Positions 26,113-33,039 of a stretch of DNA of 64,000 bases are shown here, one piece after another. The notes below the pieces were generated by a model. It saw only the letters and a list, made by a program, of their open reading frames with translations, was not told where the DNA came from and did no database searches. The first letter of the stretch is position 1; each line of letters opens with the position of its first letter. The DNA comes from an uncultured Lachnospiraceae bacterium (GTDB lineage: Bacteria; Bacillota; Clostridia; Lachnospirales; Lachnospiraceae), in contig CAJTMW010000006.1 in the NCBI GenBank assembly GCA_910577275.1, positions 142,559 through 206,558 on the forward strand, read 5' to 3'. Made by a program: the position numbers and the translations under genes.

Positions 26113-26805
26113 CTACTTTACTTTCTTATCCGCTATCAGCATCAGCTTCGCTATCGGCAGCATTGGCGTGGCTCCCTGGAAATCATACATATGTTCATAA
26201 TCTCCCCTTCGGACTGCGGCCTCCTGATACACATGCTCTAAAATTTTCTTTTCAATTGCCATTTCTTCCTGCAGCTTCATATATTTCTTATGCCGCTTTC
26301 TGCGCTTTTCCCAGAAGCTTTCCTCCGCTTCCTTTTCATACACGGAACGGCCCCTTCCTCCCCGGAAGCCGGTATACCACTTATCGCCCCGGTACTCCTC
26401 TCTGGTTGCCCCGAACCGGTGCACGGAAAAGCTCTCGCCGCATACCTCCGCCCAGGGGTCGTTCATTCCGAAATTCCGCCGAAGGACGTCAAGCACCCAC
26501 TTTTCATACTCCTCGTCATTTCGCATTGCCTCAAAACCGGCGTCCGTAATGTGAACCGCCGCCGACATCATATGCTGGGAAGGGTGGATGGGAATCTGTG
26601 AAATTTTCTGATAAATATACTGCTTATATTCCTCCAGGGGCATATTTTCTCTGGAAAAGGAAGCCACTCCTCCTTTTTTATCCATTGCCGCCACCATATC
26701 TTTAAAATCCATACCTTTTATGGAAGGTTTTCCCGCTTTTTGGACTTCCAGAACACCGTAATAAGCTCTGACCATATCGTTCACAAAAAAACTGTTGTTT
26801 GCCAC
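26113..26805 (-). CDS. Unrecognised 230-residue protein
   Basis: The likely start is the GTG at 26805, preceded by GGAGGGAG; the longer frame to 26892 has no site. The protein has no signal peptide or membrane segment. A conserved-looking core reads ISQIPIHPSQHMMSAAVHIT, then GFEAMRNDEEYEKWVLDVLRRNFG. It then becomes very basic and helical (EKRRKRHKKYMKLQEEMAIEKK). Similar sequences occur as DUFs in Lachnospiraceae, possibly DUF6033, but this is from memory. It lies just after the coiled-coil protein gene and likely belongs to the same operon. Confidence 0.65.
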   Translation of the reverse strand: MANNSFFVNDMVRAYYGVLEVQKAGKPSIKGMDFKDMVAAMDKKGGVASFSRENMPLEEYKQYIYQKISQIPIHPSQHMMSAAVHITDAGFEAMRNDEEYEKWVLDVLRRNFGMNDPWAEVCGESFSVHRFGATREEYRGDKWYTGFRGGRGRSVYEKEAEESFWEKRRKRHKKYMKLQEEMAIEKKILEHVYQEAAVRRGDYEHMYDFQGATPMLPIAKLMLIADKKVK

Positions 26806-26912
26806 TCGCACTCCCTCCTTCCCTCTGAATATGTAAAGTCGGTTCTCAGATTCCAGGCGCCGTCTCTGCGCTGCCGGAACAGCTTCCGGCACGGAAATTT
26901 CCTGTAAAGCCC

Positions 26913-27839
26913 CTACACTGATATATCGATACTTACCGCACAGGCATCTCCCGCTGCTCCGGCTACGGCACCTCCGGCCTCCATGCCTGCGCCGGCAACC
27001 GCATACGCCGCTGTCGCGCTGTCCACACCCAATTCCAAATCACTTGTTATTAAATCCTCCAGAGCCATATCGCCTGCGATTCCTGACATGCCGAAGTCCT
27101 TTATGGATACGGGTTCACCGCCTGCCACGCCTCCGTAGTTGGCGCCCATTCCCATCCGGCTCTCCTCCACGTCCTTCTTTTCCCTGTTCTTGCGAATCGT
27201 TCTGCGCACCTCAAGCTCCCGGCGAAGCCTCTCCTCCAGCTTCCGCTTCTTTGCTTTCTCGGCATTTTTCCTCTTTTTCTCTATTCCTGCTTCTTCCTTC
27301 AGCTTTTTAATCTTTGTCTTGAGCTTTCCAAGCACCTTTTTTAACTTATTTACTGCAATCTGAACCTCGCCGGACTTCGCCCCGCTTGCCTTTACGGTCC
27401 GTATTTTAAACATCAGGCGCACCTGAATCGCCTTGAGCACCGTCTCCCTCTCCGCGCTTGCAATGGCCATCAAGTCCATAGTGGCGTCATAAAGATTGGT
27501 CTGGTTTTCCCTCTGTTCGTTAAGGGAATTTTTCATCGCCTCGGCCTGCTCAAGAAGCTGCGATACCAGTCCCTGCGTTTCCTCTTCCTTTTCTTCTTCC
27601 TTCTTTTTCTGAATGCTCTCTAAAGTAAGAACCGCCGGCTCCTCCTCCGGGAAGCCTTTGCCTTTCTCCTCCTCCGGTTTTCCGGTTCCGGCTGCGTTTT
27701 CCTCAGCCGCCCTTCCGCTACCGGAGACAGGTATCTCGTTTTTCTCCCCCCTCGCTGCCGGTTCCGCGTTTTGTCCGGCGCTGTTACTGTGTTTATAATA
27801 ATATGGTGACGAATAGTTTGTGTTTTTCACTGAATACAT
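26913..27839 (-). CDS. Unrecognised coiled-coil protein, 308 residues
   Basis: The start is the ATG at 27839 with AGGAGGGAG upstream; the earlier ATG at 27866 overlaps that site. Residues 1-70 are low complexity, with Tyr/Ser then Glu/Lys. A long charged coiled coil follows (about 70-235), with a strongly basic stretch (KLKTKIKKLKEE and KRKNAEKAKKRKLEERLRREL). The last 70 residues are Gly/Ala-rich and end CAVSIDISV. It has no signal peptide. It is the first gene of a run leading to two-component systems. It may be a structural or export-substrate protein; nothing supports an enzymatic role. Confidence 0.65.
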   Translation of the reverse strand: MYSVKNTNYSSPYYYKHSNSAGQNAEPAARGEKNEIPVSGSGRAAEENAAGTGKPEEEKGKGFPEEEPAVLTLESIQKKKEEEKEEETQGLVSQLLEQAEAMKNSLNEQRENQTNLYDATMDLMAIASAERETVLKAIQVRLMFKIRTVKASGAKSGEVQIAVNKLKKVLGKLKTKIKKLKEEAGIEKKRKNAEKAKKRKLEERLRRELEVRRTIRKNREKKDVEESRMGMGANYGGVAGGEPVSIKDFGMSGIAGDMALEDLITSDLELGVDSATAAYAVAGAGMEAGGAVAGAAGDACAVSIDISV

Positions 27840-27867
27840 AAAAGGCTCCCTCCTTTTTACCAGCAAA

Positions 27868-27916
27868 CGCCGCTGCGCTCCGCGAGTCGGCTTATTGCAA
27901 CAAAAGACTTCCTGTC
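27868..27916 (+). repeat. Dispersed repeat, variant copy E
   Basis: It shares the core GCTCCGCGAGTCGGCTTATTG with the copy at 31616-31664 and is flanked in both by CAAACGC and an A-rich end. The core resembles the right half of the A and B repeats (GCTTCGCATCCG...CTTATTG). Confidence 0.45.
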
Positions 27917-28006
27917 TTATGTTTTATATCGGCTGATAAAGGAGGGAACCTCATAGCTCCCGGGTCGTTATGGAACAGAATGGTTTATTTATGTAACGGA
28001 AAAATT

Positions 28007-28336
28007 TTATACAATTATATCGTGATTTTGTTTATTATACAAAAAATGTCTAACCTCCATAATCTTATTGGAATCTGTATCCTCTATCACTACATAATAA
28101 ACAACAAAATTTTTCACATATATACGGTAATAGGGATATCTCCGTTCTTTTAACGAATGATACGGCTCAAAAGATTCTGCATCAGGTAATCGTTCAAGTA
28201 TTGCTTTTTCAACCGCGTCCAATAAATCATTTGCCGCCTGTGGATTTTTTAGTTTCTCGGCGATATACACCACTTTTTCCTCTAATTCTTCATAAAATAG
28301 GGGCAGATATCGCAAAGTATATCTTGTATTAGCCAT
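28007..28336 (-). CDS. ParE/RelE-superfamily toxin
   Basis: 109 residues with the family layout LPLFYEELEEKVVYIAEKL, NPQAANDLLDAVEKAI and YPYYRIYVKNFVVYYVVIEDTD, ending VRHFLYNKQN. RelE/ParE toxins cut ribosome-bound mRNA or poison gyrase. The ATG overlaps the antitoxin end by eight bases, so the toxin is translated after its antidote. The TA pair is compact and AT-richer than neighbouring genes. Confidence 0.85.
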   Translation of the reverse strand: MANTRYTLRYLPLFYEELEEKVVYIAEKLKNPQAANDLLDAVEKAILERLPDAESFEPYHSLKERRYPYYRIYVKNFVVYYVVIEDTDSNKIMEVRHFLYNKQNHDIIV

Positions 28337-28586
28337 TTATTCTTTTTCTGATTCCTCCAAAAACCTCATCATGTGTGTAACGCATTTCGTCGCTTTCTGC
28401 CGCCAAATCCGCATTATCCAAAGCCGCCTCCACACCGTCCGTCAGTCTGGAATATGCTTCAAGGCTCAAGACCACCATAGCACCATATCCATTTTTTGTT
28501 AAGTAGACAGGCTCACCTCTGTTGACAATTTTTTCGATGTCAGGAAACTTATTTCTCAAATCAGAAACCGGTTTAATTTGTATCAT
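28329..28586 (-). CDS. Phd/YefM-type antitoxin
   Basis: 85 residues starting MIQIKPVSDLRNKFPDIEKIV and GEPVYLTKNGYGAMVVLSLEAY, the standard Phd fold that dimerises and binds the operon promoter. The C-terminal tail (EAALDNADLAAESDEMRYTHDEVF) wraps the toxin. It lies directly upstream of and overlaps the ParE-like gene. It should neutralise the toxin and repress the pair. Confidence 0.88.
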   Translation of the reverse strand: MIQIKPVSDLRNKFPDIEKIVNRGEPVYLTKNGYGAMVVLSLEAYSRLTDGVEAALDNADLAAESDEMRYTHDEVFGGIRKRING

Positions 28587-28778
28587 AGCATCACCTTTAT
28601 CATTATATTATCATAATTTTATCACTGATTATAGTCTAACTCAAAACAGATTAGAATACAAGAAATAATTTTTTATTCCCCGCCTTCCTTCCAATGACCC
28701 ATGCAGACAATCGCCTGCACCTGTCTCGGCGTAACACTGTACTGGAAAAAGGACTGGACGTAAATTGTACCGGATGCC

Positions 28779-28807
28779 AAAAGGCAGGAGAATGTTTTTC
28801 TCCTGCC
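28779..28807 (-). terminator. Terminator of the small helical protein gene
   Basis: A perfect 10-bp stem GGCAGGAGAA/TTCTCCTGCC (28783-28792 and 28798-28807) has a 5-base loop and is followed on the minus strand by TTTT. It starts ten bases after the stop at 28817. Confidence 0.8.
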
Positions 28808-28816
28808 GCACTTTTG

Positions 28817-29035
28817 TTAAAACAGCTTCTTTATGGCGTCCACCGCTCCTGCCGCCTTGTCGGCCGTGAGCTTTGCCTTAACGCCGGCAATCACCTGATT
28901 GATAACGTCGTCCGGCAAATCCACACCGAGCACACTCTCTAATGCCTTTACCGGGTCTTTCTGAAACTGCTCCTGAAAATCCTTGTCCCTGGAAATTTTG
29001 TCAACCACCTTTTTAATCTGTTCTTTTATGTCCAT
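28817..29035 (-). CDS. Small helical protein, 72 residues, unknown function
   Basis: The start is taken at the ATG at 29035, since the AAGGAG site lies too close to the ATG at 29041. The sequence is helical and contains FQEQFQKDPVKALESVLGVDLPDDVINQVI, then AKLTADKAAGAVDAIKKLF. The 'F..DP..AL...LG.DLP' pattern resembles the leader part of Nif11/nitrile-hydratase-type RiPP precursors. There is no Gly-Gly cleavage site or Cys/Ser/Thr-rich core, and no maturation enzyme is nearby. It is a free-standing gene with its own terminator. Related small proteins are common in gut Clostridia, from memory. Confidence 0.7.
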   Translation of the reverse strand: MDIKEQIKKVVDKISRDKDFQEQFQKDPVKALESVLGVDLPDDVINQVIAGVKAKLTADKAAGAVDAIKKLF

Positions 29036-29282
29036 TTCCATACTCCTTTTCTTTTTTTATTTTGATATTAACTTACAGGGCGGCGGGTTGTCAATCAAGT
29101 TATGGGTAATTACTTTTTCTTACAGAAAAATCCCCCGTTTCTCCACTTTGTATGATATGATGGACAGTAGAACACGAAGTCAGCATACCGGAGAGTATAC
29201 GGCAGTTTCAGGATGGTTATGCCGGCAGAATTGCAGTAAGAATCCGTACACAAAAGCGCGCATACAGAACAGGAGCCTACTT

Positions 29283-30560
29283 ATGAACAACATCAGCCGT
29301 AAAAACTGGATTTTAATCTGGGTACTGGGAATGGCAGGTCAAATCTGCTGGAACATTGAAAATTCCTGGTTCAACAACTTTGTATATGACAAAATCGCCC
29401 CGGAACCGGCCATCGTTTCCTGGATGGTGGGCGTCAGCGCCGTGGTATCCACCTTCTGCACCTTTCTGGTGGGAACATGGGGCGACCGCATCGGAAAAAG
29501 AAAGCCTTTTATCTGCGTGGGATATATTTTCTGGGGAGTATTTACCTTCCTTTTCGGCGCAACGGAAATGATTCCCAAGAATCCCCTTTTCATTGCCGCC
29601 ACGGCGGTGGTACTGGCGGACGCCGTGATGAGCTTTTTCGGCTCTCTGGGAAACGACGGCGGCTTTTCCCCCTGGACCACCGATATTTCCAACGAACACA
29701 ACCGCGGAAAGCTGGGCGGCGTACTGGCCGTCATGCCTGTCTTTGCAACGATTTTCGGTGCGGTGGTATCGGGCTTTTTAATTGAAAAACTGGACTTTTT
29801 TGCCTTTTTCGGCCTCATGGGAGCCATCGTGGCTATGATGGGTTTTCTTGCCCTCTTTACCCTGCAGGATTCCCCCACCCTTGTCCCCAAACGGGATGAA
29901 AAGGGCTTCCGGCACCAGTTTCTGTCGGTGTTTAACTGGAATACCATTCGCGAGAATCAGGAGCTTTTCTGGGTATTCGTGGTGATGACGGTGTATTTCA
30001 TCGGTTTTAACGTTTACTTCCCTTACATCACCATTTATTTTGTCAATTATCTTGGCTATGATTATGGAATGACAGGTGTTATTCAGGGCGTCGGCCTCTT
30101 AAGCGCCGCCCTTTTGACTATTCCCGCCGCAAAATTTATCGACAGAGGAAGGATGGCGGCAGTCATCTTTGCCGCCTTAATCTGTAACACCACAGGTCTG
30201 GTTCTGGTAAGTATTACCCAGAAGCTGCCGGTACTCCTAATCGGCGTATTCGGCGCAGGAATCGGTTACATTCTGGTGCTCCAGTCCCTGACCGCATGGA
30301 TGAAAAACCTGTATCCCGAGGAACAGCGGGGACAGTTTGAAGGTCTGAAACAGATTTTCTTCGTATGTATCCCGATGATTGTGGGGCCTGCCATAGCGAC
30401 GCCCATCATTAACCATCTCGGCATTGAAGCGGAGATTAACGGCGCGGCGGGAATGGTTCCCGCTCCCAGCCTGTTTCTCATCTCCGCAATTTTAACCTTA
30501 TTTACACTGATACCCTTAAATATCGCCGCAAAATTATGCCGGAAACGCAACCGGGCATAG
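29283..30560 (+). CDS. Major facilitator superfamily transporter
   Basis: 425 residues from the ATG at 29283, with AGGAGCC upstream; the open frame extends 300 bp further but has no site and would lack family similarity there. Twelve membrane segments are visible, with the loop 2-3 motif GTWGDRIGKRKPFI and a long central loop (DSPTLVPKRDEKGFRHQFLS). NIENSWFNNFVYDKIAP in segment 1 resembles sugar transporters of the GPH or oligosaccharide:cation group. It is the first gene of a two-gene operon with a DUF2804 protein, with 26 bp between. Confidence 0.88.
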   Translation: MNNISRKNWILIWVLGMAGQICWNIENSWFNNFVYDKIAPEPAIVSWMVGVSAVVSTFCTFLVGTWGDRIGKRKPFICVGYIFWGVFTFLFGATEMIPKNPLFIAATAVVLADAVMSFFGSLGNDGGFSPWTTDISNEHNRGKLGGVLAVMPVFATIFGAVVSGFLIEKLDFFAFFGLMGAIVAMMGFLALFTLQDSPTLVPKRDEKGFRHQFLSVFNWNTIRENQELFWVFVVMTVYFIGFNVYFPYITIYFVNYLGYDYGMTGVIQGVGLLSAALLTIPAAKFIDRGRMAAVIFAALICNTTGLVLVSITQKLPVLLIGVFGAGIGYILVLQSLTAWMKNLYPEEQRGQFEGLKQIFFVCIPMIVGPAIATPIINHLGIEAEINGAAGMVPAPSLFLISAILTLFTLIPLNIAAKLCRKRNRA

Positions 30561-30586
30561 TTGCTCAAAAGAACAGGAGGTAAACT

Positions 30587-31615
30587 ATGGAACGAGAACT
30601 TTTACAAAGCGGGCCGGTTCTGGACAAAAAAGGCCGACCCTTTCCCGGATTTTCAAGGAAAAGCACGCTTATCTATCACCGAAACGCCGTCAAGGCTCCA
30701 CCATGGCGGGTAAAGGAGTGGGATTTTTATCAGATTTCCAACGACCATCTCTGCCTGCAGCTCACCATCGGCCACGCTGGTTACGCCGGACAGGTAAGCC
30801 TGATGCTGTTTGATTTTCAGAAAGGGAAAAAATATTTTGACCTCTGCCAGACGATTCCCCTCCCCTTCGGCTCCTTCCATATGCCGGAGAATGCGGAAAA
30901 GCCCCATACCCTGACCTATCCCCGTCCGGGCTTTCCAAACGTGGACAAAAAGGCCGGTGTTTTTATGAACTTTGACGTCACCGCAGGAAGGCGCACCCTG
31001 ACCTGCCGCTGGCGGGGGCTGGAGGCTGTCATTTACCTCGAGAGGCAAAATCCTGATTCACTGGTAATCAACCTTCCCTTTGACGAGTACCCGCAGGCCT
31101 TTTACTACAACCACAAAATCAACTGCATGACCGCCGAGGGCTTTGTCCGCACGCCAAAGCATGAGTGGAAATTCGACAAGGAAGATTCCTTCGGTATTCT
31201 GGACTGGGGCAGAGGAGTGTGGCCTTTCCATAACGAGTGGTATTGGAGCAACGGAAGCGGTTATCTTGACGGGGAGATGTTCGGATTTAACCTGGGATGC
31301 GGCTTTGGAAACACGGATACCGCCAGCGAGAATATGCTTTTTTACAAGGGCAAATCCCATAAGCTGGGAAAGGTCGCTTTTACCCTTGGAAACGATTATA
31401 TGGAGCCCTGGCATTTCACTGACGAGGAGGGGCGGCTTGATTTGTGGCTGACTCCCGTTTACGACAGAGAGACAAAAATAAAGCTTCTCTGGGTGGACAA
31501 CCACTGTCATCAGATGTTCGGAAGCTTTTCCGGCACCGCCGTACTGGACGACGGTACTAAGCTTGAGATAAAAGACGTGGTTTCCTTTGCGGAACACGCG
31601 GTGAATAACTGGTAA
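30587..31615 (+). CDS. DUF2804 family protein
   Basis: 342 residues with AGGAGG before the ATG. The sequence is beta-rich with many Trp and aromatic positions (DFYQISNDHLCLQLTIGHAG; ILDWGRGVWPFHNEWYWSNGSG; FGFNLGCGFGNTDTASENM; DLWLTPVYDRE), the pattern of DUF2804. The family has no settled function; the fold suggests a lipocalin or carbohydrate-active-type barrel. It is cotranscribed with the MFS transporter and convergent with a GH125 mannosidase. Confidence 0.8.
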   Translation: MERELLQSGPVLDKKGRPFPGFSRKSTLIYHRNAVKAPPWRVKEWDFYQISNDHLCLQLTIGHAGYAGQVSLMLFDFQKGKKYFDLCQTIPLPFGSFHMPENAEKPHTLTYPRPGFPNVDKKAGVFMNFDVTAGRRTLTCRWRGLEAVIYLERQNPDSLVINLPFDEYPQAFYYNHKINCMTAEGFVRTPKHEWKFDKEDSFGILDWGRGVWPFHNEWYWSNGSGYLDGEMFGFNLGCGFGNTDTASENMLFYKGKSHKLGKVAFTLGNDYMEPWHFTDEEGRLDLWLTPVYDRETKIKLLWVDNHCHQMFGSFSGTAVLDDGTKLEIKDVVSFAEHAVNNW

Positions 31616-31664
31616 ACAAACGCTGTCATGCTCTGCGAGCCGGCTTATTGTAACCAAAAACCGG
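31616..31664 (+). repeat. Dispersed repeat, variant copy F
   Basis: It shares CAAACGC, GCTCTGCGAGCCGGCTTATTG and the following A-rich end with the copy at 27868-27916, at about 80 percent identity over 47 bp by eye. It lies between the convergent DUF2804 and GH125 genes. Confidence 0.45.
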
Positions 31665-31707
31665 AAAATCGGAGTCCATTTCAAAACGGATTCCGTTTTC
31701 CGGTTTT
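31656..31707. terminator. Bidirectional terminator between convergent genes
   Basis: AAACCGGAAAA and CGGA pair with TCCG and TTTTCCGGTTT around an 18-base loop, with one bulged T. Both sides have T-rich flanks, so it can end both the DUF2804 and GH125 transcripts. Confidence 0.75.
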
Positions 31708-31721
31708 AAATATTCTGTCTT

Positions 31722-32960
31722 TTACAGACCATGAACCTCCGCCGCCAGAAGGCAGAACATGGAATCCGCCCATGCGAACCACGGGCGGGTGAATTCCGCC
31801 GGTCTGTCCGGGTGAAAGCCTTCGTGCATATGGTACGTTCCTGCCGTGGTATTGATTAAAGTATTTAAAATCTCTCTCTTTTCTTCTATGGAATCCGCAG
31901 TCAGTCCCTGTACGGCCAGGGCAATATGCCAGACATATCCTTCCGGGGTGTGCGGGCTGCCGATTCCCTTCGCCCATTTTCCTTCATAATAGAACGGGTT
32001 AAACCTGCTTAAAAGAAATTTTCTGGTATTTTGATAAACGGGACAATTCGTTTCGCAGAACCCAAACCAGGGCGCGCCCAAAAGGCTGGGCAGATTGGCG
32101 TCGTCCATCAGGCGGTAATTTCCAAGTCCGTCCACCTCGTAGGCAAAGATTTCTCCAAATTCCGGGTGTCTGACCACGCCCCATTTATAAATGCCCGCTT
32201 CTATCTGCCTTGCCAGTTCTTCCGCTTCCTCCACAATCTCCTTTTCCAGAGGAAGGTTACGCAAACCTTTTAAGACTACTGCCGCCAACATGTTCGCAGG
32301 AATCAGGTAATGGTAGGTACAGGCGTCGTCGCTTGGCCGGAATCCCGACCATGTCATTCCGGTATATCCCACCGGAGAGCCTTTTCCCTCGTTACTTAAG
32401 GTTTCCGTAGGAAGCTCACTGTCCCTCTCAAACCGATAGGGCGAGTTCTCGTGGCTTTGCTCTGTTCTCCACACCCGAATCACGGCACGGACTGCCTCTT
32501 TTACCTTATCTGTAATTACAGCGTCCTTCGCTCTCCTGCAATATTCCTCCAGCAGAAAAAGGGGAAAAGCCAGAGAATCCACCTCATACTTTCTCTCCCA
32601 TATGTAAGACCCCATTTCCGTCTTGTCCCTGCGAAAACAGGCGTAATCTCCGTTTCTGTTAAAGGCATTGGCATAAGGGTCCGTCAGAATCAATTCCGCC
32701 TGCTTCCAAATCAGCCCCTTTATAGCGGCGTTTACCTCCTCGTCGGCAAGCGCCCGCAGGTAAGGAAGCACCTGCATGGAGCTGTCCCGCAGCCACATGG
32801 CATCAATATCACCCGTTATGCAAAAAGAGGTTCCGTCCTTCTGCCTTTGCAGGGTCGTATCCCAGGTACAGCCAAAGCAGTTCCTGTAGACCTTTTCTGC
32901 CTCTGCATCGCCTATACGGCGGCAGTCTTTATCGAGTAAGTTCTGCATTTCTTTTGTCAT
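31722..32960 (-). CDS. Glycoside hydrolase family 125 exo-alpha-1,6-mannosidase
   Basis: 412 residues. GH125 motifs are clear: GDIDAMWLRDSSMQVLPYL (about 49-67), DPYANAFNRNGD, WERKYEVDSLAFPLFLLEEY, WSGFRPSDDACTYHYLIPANM and the C-terminal RPWFAWADSMFCLL. The fold is an (alpha/alpha)6 barrel acting by inversion on alpha-1,6-linked mannose, typically of N-glycans or yeast mannan. It has no signal peptide, so it works in the cytoplasm on imported oligosaccharides. The length is usual for the family. GGGGGAG precedes the ATG. Confidence 0.93.
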   Translation of the reverse strand: MTKEMQNLLDKDCRRIGDAEAEKVYRNCFGCTWDTTLQRQKDGTSFCITGDIDAMWLRDSSMQVLPYLRALADEEVNAAIKGLIWKQAELILTDPYANAFNRNGDYACFRRDKTEMGSYIWERKYEVDSLAFPLFLLEEYCRRAKDAVITDKVKEAVRAVIRVWRTEQSHENSPYRFERDSELPTETLSNEGKGSPVGYTGMTWSGFRPSDDACTYHYLIPANMLAAVVLKGLRNLPLEKEIVEEAEELARQIEAGIYKWGVVRHPEFGEIFAYEVDGLGNYRLMDDANLPSLLGAPWFGFCETNCPVYQNTRKFLLSRFNPFYYEGKWAKGIGSPHTPEGYVWHIALAVQGLTADSIEEKREILNTLINTTAGTYHMHEGFHPDRPAEFTRPWFAWADSMFCLLAAEVHGL

Positions 32961-33003
32961 TTTTTCTCCCCCTGATGAACAGCATTCCGCTTGTCATACA
33001 CCT

Positions 33004-33035
33004 CTTTATTCCACGCATCTTTTGAGTCGAAGCAG
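33004..33035 (-). repeat. Possible degenerate copy of the dispersed repeat upstream of GH125
   Basis: On the minus strand it contains GCTGCTTCG, ACTC and the end GCGTGGAATAAA, matching the right part of copies A and B with gaps. It lies about 45 bp before the GH125 start, in the same sense. Similarity is partial and could be chance. Confidence 0.25.
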
Positions 33036-33039
33036 CTTC

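Noticed and set aside
28817..29035. Calling the small helical protein a bacteriocin precursor
   Set aside because: It has no Gly-Gly cleavage site, no core peptide, and no transporter or maturation gene adjacent.
28983..29282. 100-codon N-terminal extension of the MFS transporter
   Set aside because: It overlaps the start of the small helical protein gene on the other strand, lacks a ribosome site, and the ATG at 29283 has AGGAG at good spacing.
29339..29947. 202-codon minus-strand frame opposite the MFS transporter
   Set aside because: It is a shadow of a well-supported membrane protein gene and has no domain or start signal.
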